Shown here: one piece after another, positions 1 to 10,523 of the stretch
Layout of the letters: each line of letters begins with the position of its first letter
Position numbering within the stretch: the stretch's first letter is position 1
NCBI GenBank assembly: GCA_001599615.1
Contig: BCHJ01000001.1
Location: forward strand, 2,619,987 to 2,683,986
Length of the DNA stretch: 64,000 nt
Direction of reading: 5' to 3'
Origin: Thielaviopsis euricoi
Lineage: Eukaryota; Ascomycota; Sordariomycetes; Microascales; Ceratocystidaceae
Position numbers and translations under genes: made by a program
The notes under the pieces: model-generated
Told to the model about the DNA's origin: nothing
Databases searched by the model: none
What the model saw: only the letters and a program-made list of their open reading frames with translations

Positions 1-235
1 TTGACGGGCATGTAGCCGCCGGCTTCGCGGAAGATCCAAAAGGTGTTGCCGTTGAAGTCATAGCCTCATAAAGGGTTAGCTGAAAGCTGCAGGGAATAAT
101 AGAAAGAAAAGAAAAAAGGTAGGGATAAGGCTCCGAAGAAAACTCACCAACAAAACGACGTTTGCGCCACGGCAGCGCCAGTGCCTTCCAGCGATACCAC
201 GCCATGCGCATCGGCGACGGGTGTTTTATTTGCAT
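1..235 (-). CDS. NDUFAF2/NDUFA12-family complex I assembly factor, 5' part
   Basis: Only the first two exons are inside the window: exon 1 is 235-148 and exon 2 runs from 64 off the left edge. The intron 147-65 has a GTGAGT donor and a TATGAG acceptor, and the frame is kept across it (phase 1). The protein begins MQIKHPSPMRMAWYRWKALA and continues with LPWRKRRFVGYDFNGNTFW. The patterns WYRWK, LPWR-KR and G-D-GNT-W match the N-terminus of the mitochondrial NDUFA12/NDUFAF2 (mimitin, B17.2L) family. Family members help assemble NADH:ubiquinone oxidoreductase in the mitochondrial matrix or form a peripheral subunit of it. Leading basic residues suit an assembly-factor type, but separating NDUFAF2 from NDUFA12 needs the missing C-terminus. 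The gene is divergent to the calponin-homology gene at 1957. Confidence 0.75.
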   Translation of the reverse strand, partial: MQIKHPSPMRMAWYRWKALALPWRKRRFVGEFSSEPYPYLFSFLSIIPCSFQLTLYEAMTSTATPFGSSAKPAATCPS

Positions 236-1424
236 GATTGAGACAATTGACAAGGCTTAGATGAGTTGAAGGCTTGTCAGGTTTGTCAAGGTTAGGGTGT
301 ACAAGAATTCAAACAGGAAAAGACAATGTCAAAGACAATGACAAAAGCAAAAAGGGTTCAATCAAGAAAGCTCAAAGCTTGAGCTGTCATCAAACACAGG
401 AAAATAGGCATGTGATGCGATTGGTGTGATGTGGGCGCCACAGTAGCACTTGATGAGTGGGTATGGAAATCAACAGCGCCACCCCTGCACTAATGGACAG
501 GGCATGCATGGGCTTGTGTGGCGCTCCATGTAGAGAGGCAAGAACGACCGGAGAGGAGAAGTCGCAAGTGTACATACTATGTGGTGTACCTCTTCATACA
601 TGTGTATGTACATCTGATTGTAGCTAAAACCCCGGGTTAGGAGAGTCTATGAAATCAAACCAAGGCGTCAGTCAAGACGGCATACCGTGGATGACCCATG
701 GAGGGATAAGAAAAAGAAGAAAAGAAGAAGAAATATATGGAGCCCGAGCCAGGGTGGCGGCGTAAGCAGGGGATTGAGCAACATGCTGTCTGTACAATAC
801 ATTACTGTAAATGCCCTGGATGGCTGACATGGGGAGAAAAAGAAAAGGGAACGGAAGCGAAGGGGCGGCAGCGAAGGAAAGGAAGGAGAGTGAATGGGAA
901 GGGTGAAAGTTGATTGGGAGATTGAAGCCAAGTGCTTGAAAGCCGCAAATGCAAATGCAGATGCAAATGCAATGCGTGTCATGGAATGAAGCGAAATGCT
1001 AGACAAGACGTCCTGATTGGCTCATACGGCTTAGTCACTCCATCCTCAATCGGCCACAGCTATGGCACTCGCCCAGGTTGGCGATAACTGAAATGAGGCA
1101 GGCAGACAGACAGATGGAATCTGAAGACAAGCTGGAGATGCTGGATCTTTTTTTTCATGTTGGCCATGCCACAGTTGACTTGCGGCCTCCCTCTTGACCA
1201 TTTCAGCTCGATGGCCCCTTTTAAATAAAGAGCAGTACAATAATTTCGCCGCCTTGATATATATATTTTTTTCCTTTCCCCGGGAGACCCAGCCAGGCTA
1301 GGCTAGACGGGGTTGTCTTCTACGACCATTCTTTTGCTTCTATTTGACCGGGGATTTATTTATGTATTTATTTTCTGTAAAAAAGAAAAAAACACTACGA
1401 TAAAAAAGAATACAAACTAAAGTG

Positions 1425-1445
1425 CAGACAGACAGACAGACAGAC
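1425..1445. repeat. (CAGA)n microsatellite
   Basis: About five tandem copies of CAGA lie in the intergenic region upstream of the calponin-homology gene. Confidence 0.85.
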
Positions 1446-1640
1446 TCAAAGAAGGAACCGAAGAGCTCAATACAAGCCAAGGAAGGAACCAGCTTTTGCT
1501 TCTTTCCTTATTTATCTGCCTGCTAATTTGATTGCCCCGCCCCGCCCTGCCGAGCCAGCCCATAGTAATAAATGACAATAATCATAATAATAACAATAAT
1601 TATCATTTACTAACCTTACCGCACCTCTAAATTTATTTCC

Positions 1641-1666
1641 TCCATCCATCCATCCATCCATCCATC
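1641..1666. repeat. (CATC)n microsatellite
   Basis: About six tandem copies of a CATC tetranucleotide lie roughly 300 bases before the calponin-homology start codon. Confidence 0.85.
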
Positions 1667-1956
1667 ACCATCTGTCTCTTCGCCTTTTACCGTCCTATTT
1701 GATTTCCATCTCTACAATCATAGTCATCGGTTTTATTTTTTAAATTTTTTTTATTTTTATATATTGACTGATAATTTCATTCGCCCGTCTTCACTGTCTC
1801 TGCTCTCTTTTTCCTGTTCCTTTTGCTTTCCGGAATCTTGGGGATAAAATATCGCCACAGTAGAACAGAAAAAGTCTCGCCGCCGCCGCTCACCCGTTCC
1901 GTCTCCTTATCAGGTCGCCATCTCATCATTTCTGATACCGATAACCAACCTTCATA

Positions 1957-4005
1957 ATGGCTTCTGTGTCGTCCTTGGACAAGGACTTGCGCCGGCTGCG
2001 TCTGGAAAAATACACAGCGACTGGCGCTAATGAAGTGCGCACGTGGATCGAGACGTCTCTTGGCGAGAAGTTGTCGTCGGGCGACCTTTTGGAGTCGCTC
2101 AGAGATGGCGTTGCTCTGTGCAAGTGAGTTGATTCGCTTTTCTTGTATTGACTGTCGCTACTGTTGCGTGGCTTAGCCCAGATCAGCTATTCTTTGCGCT
2201 ACCTACTAACCACCGAATCTTCTAATAGACTCGCCAACCTTGTCCTTCCGCCGCCCGGTCTCCGCTTCAAAAAGTCGGCCATGCCATTCGTTCAGATGGA
2301 AAATATTTCGCTTTTTCTCAAAGCCTGCCAATCGCCGCCCATCAATCTGCTCGAGCACGACATGTTCCTGACGGTCGATTTGTACGAGCAAAAGGATCCC
2401 GCCCAGGTGCTACAGTGCATCAGCTCCTTCAGCCGCGCCGCCCACACCATCAACCCGACAAAATTCCCCACTGCAATGGGCCCGCCCGTCAAGGCCCGCC
2501 CCGCCGGCGCCATTAGTCCCCAGCCTACCGGAAACGCCCCGACAACTCGTGGCCGCGCCTTTTCAAACTCGAGCAACGCTTCATCCAATGCTTCGCGTCC
2601 TTCGGTTGCCTTGTCTGCCACTGGAAACCCGGGCTCAGACCGCTTGAGCCCTGTTTCTCCCGATCCCAATCGCAAGGTGTCGTCTTGGTCCAAGAAGCAC
2701 GAAGAAGGTGCTACGTCACCCGCCTGGAACATTGCCCAGTACGGTTACATTGGTGGCGCCAGCCAGGGAAATCTTGGCATTGCTTTTGGCGGCAGACGGC
2801 AGATTACAGCGTCTGGGCCTAGTACTCCCTCGCTGCAACAAAGAGAGAGCCTGCGCAAAAAGAAGGCTGAAGATGAGGAACGCCAGAAGCGCGAGATGGA
2901 GGAAGAGACAAAGCGCCGCCAAGCTGAGCGCCAGGCAGAGGAAGAGCGGCTGCGTCTGGAAGAAGAGCGTCGTTGGGCTGAAAAGACACAGCGCGCCCGC
3001 GACGAAGAAAGACGGCGGCAAGAGGAGGAAAAGAAGCGCTGGGAGGAGGAAGAGCGCCAGTGGAAGCTGACGGAGGAAAAGCGTAAACAGGACGAGGCCG
3101 AGGCCGAGAAGCGCATTGCCGAAGAACGCCGCCGCGTGCGATCCAACACACGACCCGGAAGCTCAAGCTCGGTGCTGACGGACCACTTCCTCAGCCAGTA
3201 TGGCGGTGGCTCGGATGATGCGCCAGCGGAAAAGAAGAGCCGCCCGCCCAGCGAAGAGATTGACTACAAGAGCCGCGTCAAGGAGCTGGAACGGGAGCTA
3301 GAGCTGGCTCGCCAGCGCGAACAGGAATATGAACGCGAGCGCCAGGGCCGCCTGGGCCTAAATGCGACAAGCTCAGCTGACGACAGCAAGGCGCGCACGC
3401 GGTCCAAGAGCCGGTCGGCGCGGCCGCCAAGCCGCCAAGACTCGTGGTCCCGTGACCAGCGCGAAGTGCTTACTACACCCAAGACACCCAAGTTCTTTGC
3501 TGGAAGTAGCAACACGGTCATTTCGAGCGGCCCCGGTCCGTCGCCATTGACGCAATCACAGGCTACGTCGTCGTCCTCTGCTGTGCCGCCCAAGTCATCG
3601 CGGCCACTGCCGGATCCGGCAACATACAACAGCCCGCCCAAGCCGACTACCACGTACTCACGCGAACTCGACGGCACTGCAGAGCGCGATGCTGAAGACC
3701 GCCGTCGCGAGGCGGCGCAGCAAAAGACCAGGGTAGCTAGTCTGGCGGGCAAGTCTCTGCTGGAAAAGGAAATGGAGCACGAGCGCGAGAGACAGCGCGA
3801 GTGGGAGGTGGCGCAGGAAGAGACGTCCAAGGCTAAGCGTACCAGCGACGGCGTTGAGGGTATTGGCGGTGGTATTGGCGGTCGGTGGGACGTTAGCCAG
3901 TTTGCGGGATACACGGGCGGAGATAACCTGAACCGCACGGACCGCGGGGGTATCGGATCCAACAGACGACAGATTGTGGGAACGGTGCCGAGACCGGGAC
4001 GGTAG
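1957..4005 (+). CDS. Calponin-homology (transgelin-like) actin-binding protein with coiled coil
   Basis: Two exons, 1957-2123 and 2229-4005, join in frame (GTGAGT donor, AATAG acceptor) to give about 647 residues. The start is the first ATG (MASVSSLDKDLRR). A single type-3 CH domain spans about residues 10-150, with WIE near the start, LRDGVALCKLANL across the splice junction, and FKKSAMPFVQMENISLFL. A Ser/Pro-rich linker follows, then a calponin-like motif (IAQYGYIGGASQGNLGIAFG). A long Glu/Arg/Lys coiled coil covers about 275-390, then another Ser/Pro-rich part. A second calponin-like motif (QFAGYTGGDN) ends the protein. The CH plus calponin-repeat order is that of fungal transgelin/Scp1-type actin bundlers, but those are about 200 residues, so this is a longer fungal variant. 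It probably binds cortical or ring actin; the coiled coil suggests self-association. Confidence 0.85.
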
Positions 4006-4747
4006 GATGGCGGGCCGCCGTGACTGCGAGTGTGTGGACATGGATAGAGATGAAAAGATGGCGTATTGCTTTTGATGTGTGGCAGATGTTTATCTCGTGT
4101 GCCGTGTTTTGTGATTTGTGCTGCGATTTTCTTTTGACAGCATTTGCTATTTAGATTTTTTTTGGGGCTTTATCTTGGAGGGACGGGCTAGATTGGATAG
4201 TTTTTACGTATGGTTTAATTTATAATCTCCCATTAATACACAAAATATGATTTGTTGTATAGAATATACCAGTATTTCGACTGAAGAGCCTGCTGTCGAC
4301 AAGTCAAGGTGTATCCATTAACCTTTGTGTCTAACACGCACGGTGTTCTTCTCGAATCTTTTTGGTGCTATGATATCATGTCTTTGTCCGACTCGATATT
4401 CAGCAAGCCCAACTTTAACCAGGAAGATTCGGTAGTTGCCATATCTGTAAACAAAGTATCCGAATGTTAGAGTGTCACAACGATCCACTTCTGTGTATAC
4501 CAAGAACAACTAAGAATTGTGTAACATGAGAATCGCACATTAGCAAGTATAGTTATGATGAACAAGTGTATTCGTACTCAAACATGAAGGTCTATATACA
4601 GAAAATGAGAAACTTGATTACTGAAAAGTAAAAACAAAAGCAAGAACAAAAGCAAAAGCAAAACAAAAAAAACAAAAGCAATAAAGAGAACCAGAAACAC
4701 AGAAATGCACAAAACCCAACCAGCATCAACAGCGTCTAAACACAACT
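4006..4747. other. Convergent 3' intergenic region
   Basis: This separates the 3' ends of the calponin-homology gene and the fungalysin gene. It is AT-rich, with an A-rich run of AAAAGCAA-type units near 4630-4685. No gene is seen. Confidence 0.6.
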
Positions 4748-6772
4748 CTAGCAAGTAAACCAGGGAATATCGAAGCTCTCCACACGGTCCCAGCGGTCAA
4801 ACTTAGCCTTGCGGCCCAGACCACGGCGAGCGAAAGCCTTCCACAGCAAGCACTTGTTGGCGCCGCCAGTGAGGGCGCGATCAGCATCGATAATGGCCTG
4901 GCGGGCAGAGACAAAGTCGGGTCTGCAAGGCTGCAGCGCCATGCCATCCATAAACAGCTTCATGGCAAAGAACTTGCCATCAGTAGGGATGCCGTTCTTG
5001 TCGAGCTTAGGCGTGTCTCCAGCAGGGTGGCCGTACTTTTCAATGAGATCCCAGGAAACATCGTACAGGATAGAAGCCCAGGCATTGCCACCAACATGGG
5101 CGCGCAGTCTGACTTCCATATCGTTGACCATCTTGTATGTCCAAGGGTTGATCTTCATATCAGTGGTATAAGGGTACTTGCGGAGGCCCTTGGGATCGTT
5201 GGAGACCCAGGGAGCAACAACAAAGGAGGTGTTGCGGTTGTCGGTCTTCTTGATCTGGAGAATAATGGACATGATATCGCTCCATCCCTCGTTCATGCAG
5301 CGAGACTCATCGGCCATCAGACACTCTGCATTGAAAGAACCGCCAGTGAGTCTCGAGGAAACGCCGTGAGTGTATTCATGGATGATGACATCAGATGCAA
5401 AGGCGGCATCACGGGAGGGGCTGGACTTGTCCCACAGGAACATGCGCATGGTAGCCATCGTACCATCAGGCGGGGCGGCAAACAGTGCATTGTTCATACC
5501 AGTACCATCCTGAGCATACAGAGCAACCGGATCCTTTCCATAGCCACCATAGTCAAAGTTGTCGATCTGGAAGTTTCCAGCGGTCTCAGTGAAGCCAAGA
5601 AGGTAGAGCAGATCGTGGTACTTGTTGACAGTGTAGAACATCTGCGTCAACGAAGCATTGATATAATCAGGTGCATTCTTCATGCTCGGGCTGTAGGAGT
5701 AGTTGAAGTTCTGGTCCGGCTGGTAGGGGCGGTAGTACTTCTCGAGCACATTGTAGTGGTCGTAGTCCTTCTTATCGCTCGGGTGGTCCTGTGCAATGGC
5801 ATTGTTGCCAGCAAGGGTGTGACCAAGGTCACTGGTGTTGGTGTGCCAAGTAGCAGGGCTAGCAGCAGTCCACGGATCAACCTCAATAATGCGGTTGCCA
5901 TGGGTCGGGTCAATGACACCCCATGGGTAGACATTGTACTCAGCAAAGTCACTGACATAGTCCACAACACTGTGAATCTTGGTGTTGGTAGTGGCATCGA
6001 CATAGGAAGTGAGCCAGTTATCAACAAGGTTGGTCTCAACTCTCCAGGAAAGACTCAAGGTGCCATTGTCATTCTGAATGTAGACAAGCTTGGCTTTCGG
6101 ATCATCATCAGCACCAGTAGTGCCCTTGATGGTGTAAAGCTCAGTCTCGTTTTTGGATTCCTGAGCAACCATCTTGCTAGCCTTGATAGGCAGCTTCAGA
6201 GTCTTAATGGCACCCTTGAGAGCAGCCTCAGGAGTCGAGGCGTCGCGGCGGCTGAGGGTGGGAATCTTTCCTGAGTAGAAGGAGTGACCGTAGGAGAAAA
6301 TGGTTCCGTTTTTCCAGAGCTAAAATGGACTGTTAGAATGGGGTTTCAGAGTAAAAGTAGGGGCTTGCTATAATGCAAGGCAGAGGGAGCATACGTTGAC
6401 ATTGAAGTCAGCATTGGCAATATCCAGACCATTGGCAGTCTGGCGGAAGTTGACGTGGGCAATTCCGTTGCTACCAATGTAGGAGTCATTGATAACGCGG
6501 AATTCGGCAGTCGGGAGAATCTGCTTTACAAGCGCGGTCGACGTCTGGATGTAACTCGAGACGGTGGAACGCTTGGCCATTACGGTAGCAACACTAGTGC
6601 TGTTCTCAGTATCCCAGGAATCATTGTACTTAGAAGGCAGTCCTGTCTGGTAGGCCGAAATGTCAATCCCACGTCGGGCGATATGGGCATTGGTGTTTCC
6701 TGTACCATGGTGCGGGTGAGCACTGGACGCCAGAATCTGAGACAATAGACCGAGGGCAACAGCAGACTTCAT
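4748..6772 (-). CDS. Secreted fungalysin (M36) metallopeptidase
   Basis: Two exons, 6772-6395 and 6319-4748, are joined across a 75-base intron (GTATGC donor, TTTTAG acceptor) to give about 649 residues, the usual fungalysin length. The N-terminus MKSAVALGLLSQILASSAHP is a signal peptide. An inhibitory propeptide (FTP-type, containing AEFRVINDSYIGSNGIAHVN) follows, then the catalytic domain. The zinc motif HEYTH is at about residues 440-444, with the third ligand Glu in NEGWSD at about 470, so all catalytic residues are present. A Cys pair (ECLMADESRC) sits between them. Fungalysins are extracellular endopeptidases that degrade proteins such as collagen or keratin after autocleavage of the propeptide. 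Expression is normally induced by protein substrates; nothing here shows the regulator. Confidence 0.95.
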
Positions 6773-6798
6773 CTTGATAGGGAGGGAAAAGCAATTAA

Positions 6799-6880
6799 AT
6801 GAATGAATGAATGAATAAACGAATAAATGAAAATGAGTGAATGAGTGAATGAATGAATGTATGAAAAAAAAAAAAAAAAA
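6799..6880. repeat. Imperfect (GAAT)n tract and A17 run in leader
   Basis: An interrupted GAAT/GAGT tetranucleotide tract (6799-6863) is followed directly by 17 adenines (6864-6880). On the gene strand this is a T-rich and ATTC-rich leader just upstream of the fungalysin ATG. Confidence 0.8.
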
Positions 6881-7016
6881 CAATGCAAAAGAATGACTAG
6901 ATGAAGAGAGCTGTATACTGAGCCGCGATGGAGTAAAGGAGGGAGGGGAGGAAGACCGGTGAAGGGTGAAGAGAAAAGACCAGAAGAAGACACTGATGGC
7001 CGGGAAAGCCACAGAT

Positions 7017-7024
7017 ACTTATAC
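7017..7024 (-). promoter_or_regulatory. TATA-like box of the fungalysin gene
   Basis: TATAAGTA on the minus strand lies about 245 bases upstream of the fungalysin start codon. It is assigned from motif and position only. Confidence 0.4.
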
Positions 7025-8278
7025 TCCGTCTGTCGAAGCTGGTGTCATCCGCAACAACATACACTTAAAGAGAACGACTAAGATAATACATCATATTCAA
7101 TCCAAGCCGCCGACCAAAATAGAACTAGAATGCGGTGATCGACCGCACTCGTGTAGGCGGAAGAAATAACTGTTTCGTCTTCTCTCGAGTGTGCCCTACC
7201 TTACACAACTCAAGACAAAGCAAGAGAAGACAGAACAAGACAATAGAAAAATAATAGGTTGTCGGCGATGGGACCGGCAAGTATGTGGGCGGATGTCGGC
7301 GATTGGGTGGCCATAGTACAGAATTAGGTACTTGGACTTAGGGAAAAAAAATCACCAAAAAAGAAGCTTAAGCCTGTTGTTCCTTCAGTTCAGATAAATC
7401 TGTAACAATGTTAGATCCACACAACCTAGACCTCAAAAATTAACTATAGATAGAATAACTTGAATAATTAGTGTTGCATTCCGCGTTGATGTAGGTTAGT
7501 GTGTGTGTTTGAAATTTACACAATTATAGTAATCGGGAGGTACAGTATGGCAAATAGTCAAACGCTTGGCGTTATACCTGTTGCCAGTATTTTACTGCGG
7601 CAAACTTATGGTTACATTCTAGAACAGCGTCTGGATGGATGTGTTCCTGAACGGGTTGCCAAGCAGCGGATAAAATAACCAGGGTTATCAATCATAGTGA
7701 GGGGCTTGTACGAAATACGTCGTTGTGTGGGTACTAACACAGCCACTGGAAGTTCAGTATAATGCTTCTATATGGAATAATATGTGTTGAAGTGTGGGCC
7801 GCCACAGCGACAATATGCAAGTGGCATAAGTCTGAAATAAAATCATCTCAAAATTAGACTTGCAATTTTCTGTTTTTTTTTCTTTTTGCCTTCAGCCACC
7901 AAACCAGATGGCTTCTATATTGTGACGCAAACACACACACTTTGTTGTTAGTATTGCATCTGAAGCTATTCTGAGATATAAAAGGACTTGGCACCTATAG
8001 TGTTATTACTGCATAGCTAATAATGGAAATATTACAGGACTTGTCAAATAAAGCAAATTCTTCGCGTTGCATCGTCTGAACTGAATCTTCCCCTATCAAG
8101 CAGCATCATCACCTCATAGTTGAACAAAGTGAAGAAAGTGTCAGAGGTCGCGAAGTCAGGCCAAAGCTCCTACGAGAACTCAAGGTGCGGAATATATACA
8201 GACACGGTTCTTTTTTTCTCGGCTAAGCTTATAGACGAAGTATATAGTGGGAGGGAGTGAACGGGCCATAAAGCTTAA

Positions 8279-9775
8279 GGCCTCTTTGGCAGCAGGCAGG
8301 GGGCGGTTTATGACCAGGATCTCAGAAAAAATAAAGTGCTTGTAAGGCCGGTAAAGCTACAGCTGCTATCCGAGGAAGCATTCGAAAATGATATAGAATT
8401 CATTGAGAAAGCATTTCTGTTGTCTCGCAACAATGCTAGCCTTAGAAAGCATATTGTAGACCTCGGTGCAAATATCCTGTGGTTTGTAGAATCTATCATC
8501 AATTACATCACAAAGCCTGCTAGTATGTTTATTCGCGAGACGTACAATTTACTCGTCATCAAGTCTAACCCAATTCTCTTAGTAATGCGAGGTATATCTG
8601 CCTTGGCGAATGGATCTGGTCTTGACGCTAGCATAAAGGAAAGTCTTCTTGCTATTGAGAGATGCAGGCAGTATATAACCCAAAATGCAATATTGAGCAT
8701 GGTGGAGTTCATGGAATTGATGAAAGAGCTACTTTTCGAAGCAACTAGCAAGAGTATGAATTCATCTTCAAAAGACTTTTATTGGACAGTTTTACTAACT
8801 ATCTGTAGCTCCTGCAAACAGAGACACAGATATTACTGAATCTGAGGAAATATCTTCAGCGTTGTTAGAAGGAAGAGACAGACTGTACAATATTCTAGCA
8901 GCGCTCACAGAGGCGGACGTTATTTGCTCAGAGTATATTGATATCCTTGAGACTTCTCTTCACTCTGATATACCTGACAAAGAGAGCAACCGAGCCTTCT
9001 CTCTGATGTACTCTGAATTTCTCCGTGACTGGCTCCGCTGCTCCAGCTCAGCTTCCTTTTTGATAGTGGATAATGAGCCTAATTTTTAGGAAGCAATCAC
9101 TGGAGTTTCGCAGTTCGTAGCGAATATTGTTTCCACTATAAATCAGGCCGACCACCAAGTTTGCCTCTCATTTTTCTGCAGTCTCAATCAAATCCCCGAC
9201 CACCCTCACCATGACGTTGCATTTGTCATGATCCAAAGTCTAGTCGACCAGTTCATGTATTCCGTCATCAGAAGAGCACATCAAGTGTCTTGTTGACTCA
9301 AATCCTTACTTCTTTTGCGGCTTTTTCTTGATATTCTAAAGTTCTTACTAAAAGGTAGCGTTGTTGCTTGCATCATTGACAGTGTAACATTTTACGAGAA
9401 GTACTATGCCATGCATTCGCTAGATTATGTGCTACGGTTTCTAGCTCGTCTGACAGAATGTGAACTTCCTGTGATGTTCAAACTTATGCTCACAAGCCAC
9501 TTTCCATCTCCATATCTTCACGATATATTCCTAGGAAGTTCAACTCTGATGAGTTCTATGTGGGATGATAGAGACCAGAGGCCTGGAGATGGTACTATAC
9601 TTTCTTTATCACAAGATTTCTAGGCACAGTGTCTATACTTATTAAAACAATATCAAGTTTTCATAGGTATCTATCTAGAGCAGTGCATCTTCATTCAGGC
9701 TATCTTTACAATGCTACATGTCACTTTTAGCAAAAAAATCAGTACTAAAAGAGGCACCTGCTACTTTATTAACTA
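8279..9775 (+). pseudogene. Decayed STAND/P-loop-NTPase-like fungal gene
   Basis: A coherent reading frame runs from about 8279 through an intron (about 8754-8808, ending CTATCTGTAG) and on to about 9775. It is broken by stops at 9087-9089 (TAG), near 9294 (TGA) and at 9621-9623 (TAG), all on one frame after the intron. No ATG start is visible at the 5' end. Conserved-looking parts include LEGRDRLYNILAALTEADVI, SFFCSLNQIPDHP, a Walker B-like VVACIIDSVTFYE and FKLMLTSHFPSP. The order (hydrophobic SFFC strand, IIDS strand, FKLMLTS strand) resembles the core of fungal STAND-type NTPases, but no Walker A glycine loop is found. Nonsense changes are all of the CAG-to-TAG or CGA-to-TGA kind, which fits C-to-T decay. 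The family assignment is inference; the broken frame is seen directly. Confidence 0.55.
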
Positions 9776-10523
9776 AGAAATAACGGCCTGGAAATGTAAT
9801 ATATTTCTTGGCACAGTTCACAAGATTGTTAAACCTTTAAACAAGGTTCTGATTGTCACATTTGAAAGTCGAACAAAGCGGAACAGTTCTCAACAAACTA
9901 AAAGGCGAAAGTTCACAGAAAATGAAAATATCTTGTTAAACAGCAAAAACAGTATAGTTGTTATTTATATATATAAGTAAAATCATTTATCCAAGCCATT
10001 GCTGAACCGATACCAAGATATCCCTATAGCGTATTGCGAATAGAAGAAACCAAGAGCAGCCGTCAACTGATTTGGGGGTACAAAAGAGCAAAACAATGAT
10101 GAGCGAGTGTAAAGAACAAGTACCGTAGCACAAGTCAAAAATTAGGAGAATCACAGTACTATGTGGAGTACAATGAAGACGTCTGACTCAGTAAAGAGCA
10201 AACGCCTGGAAGAAAAACAGCAAAAACAAACAAAAACGAAGGGACAACTCTAAAATAAGAGTTATGAGAGAACAATATGCAAAACCAAGCCGGTCTATGA
10301 ATAAATGACAAAAGCAATGCAAAATGTGAATGAAGATGTGAGGCATGAAAAAAGGGGGGTGGAAGGATGCAGAACAAACTCAAAGAGCCGTCTCTACCAA
10401 TGCAATAGTCGTTAAATGATTAGGAGTGAGAAATGCAAAGTCACCAAAGTAGGCTTTAAAGGAGGAGGGAAAACAAAAAGACAAGAGAGGAAAAGGGTGA
10501 GAGCCTAAAGCCAAGTTATTGAC
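9776..10523. other. Intergenic AT-rich spacer
   Basis: This lies between the STAND-like relic and the 3' end of the DUF7029-like gene. It is AT-rich with an A-rich top strand. No gene is seen. Confidence 0.6.

Larger units (their letters stand above)
236..1956. other. Divergent intergenic region with microsatellites
   Basis: This is the shared upstream region of the NDUFAF2-like gene and the calponin-homology gene. No convincing coding frame is seen. It contains a CAGA repeat (1425-1445), a CATC repeat (1641-1666), AT-rich and AAT-rich stretches around 1255-1270 and 1565-1610, and a CT-rich tract (about 1620-1950) leading into the plus-strand start codon. That tract is typical of fungal promoters and leaders. 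Confidence 0.6.
6773..8278. other. Fungalysin promoter and AT-rich spacer
   Basis: This lies upstream of the fungalysin gene (minus strand). It has a leader with an imperfect GAAT repeat and an A17 run, and a TATAAGTA box near 7017. Beyond about 7200 it becomes AT-rich with no supported gene up to the decayed STAND-like gene. Confidence 0.55.

Noticed and set aside
3264..3962. Minus-strand 232-codon frame
   Set aside because: Antisense to the coiled-coil part of the calponin-homology gene; Arg/Ser-rich mirror sequence.
5027..6274. Plus-strand 415-codon open frame
   Set aside because: It lies antisense to the fungalysin gene, whose catalytic motifs are intact. It arises from that gene's codon bias.
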